NCBI GenBank assembly: GCA_030597775.1
Contig: JAUVRF010000015.1
Location: 1 to 13,546, forward strand
Origin: Methanobacteriota archaeon
GTDB taxonomy: Archaea > Thermoplasmatota > DTKX01 > GCA-020343715
Direction: 5' to 3'
DNA length: 13,546 nt
Part shown: piece by piece, positions 13,546 to 13,546 of the stretch
How positions within the stretch are numbered: position 1 is the stretch's first letter
How the letters are laid out: each line of letters opens with the position of its first letter
Position numbers and translations under genes: made by a program
The notes under the pieces: generated by a model
Database searches by the model: none
What the model saw: the letters and a program-made list of their open reading frames with translations, nothing else
What the model was told of the DNA's origin: nothing

Positions 13546-13546
13546 C

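Overview
The window reads as high-GC archaeal chromosome. The evidence is the gene content: ribosomal protein eS8, SRP19, an archaeal-type MptA (GTP cyclohydrolase), archease and RtcB, and an ATP-dependent DNA ligase. Promoters are AT-rich TATA boxes about 25 bases before the inferred transcript starts, and several ribosome binding sites carry the GGTGA core. A zinc-ribbon/Yip1 membrane protein and a secreted thrombospondin type 3 protein would suit a Thermoplasmatota-like euryarchaeon, but that placement is inference. No mobile element, CRISPR array, rRNA or tRNA was recognised.

Layout, left to right. (1) The 3' part of a DNA ligase gene on the + strand converges on a run of minus-strand genes. 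(2) Reading leftward from about 6.5 kb, these are a DUF2148 iron-sulfur protein, a metallo-beta-lactamase-fold hydrolase with an Arg/Gly-rich tail, a GlcD-like FAD oxidase, a GlpC/HdrD-like two-CCG iron-sulfur protein that overlaps glcD by 4 bases, and a zinc-ribbon/proline-rich/Yip1 membrane protein. (3) A shared TATA element at 6517-6525 separates DUF2148 from the rightward pair eS8-SRP19. (4) A secreted calcium-binding repeat protein (minus) has its own promoter in an AT-rich, palindrome-rich gap of about 200 bases. (5) The minus-strand cluster mptA-archease-rtcB covers 8.86-11.71 kb. (6) Divergent from mptA is a two-helix membrane protein with a long Pro/Ala tail and three copies of a Trp-acidic motif. 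(7) A small winged-helix regulator with a strong TATA box and paired GACGTC palindromes in its leader follows. The last 60 bases may hold the C-terminus of a convergent minus-strand gene.

How the genes fit together. mptA makes the dihydroneopterin cyclic phosphate that leads to methanopterin-type cofactors and, in many archaea, to archaeosine in tRNA; archease and RtcB ligate tRNA exons. The cluster may therefore be themed on tRNA maturation. The GlcD and HdrD-like proteins form a probable 2-hydroxyacid (lactate/glycolate-type) dehydrogenase. eS8 and SRP19 form a translation/secretion pair. The least explained parts are the tandem CAA-N2-TTCGAA-N2-TTG palindromes after rtcB, the Trp-acidic tail motifs, the winged-helix leader, and the Arg/Gly tail on the metallo-hydrolase. 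I see no clearly new multi-gene system; these are the best leads.
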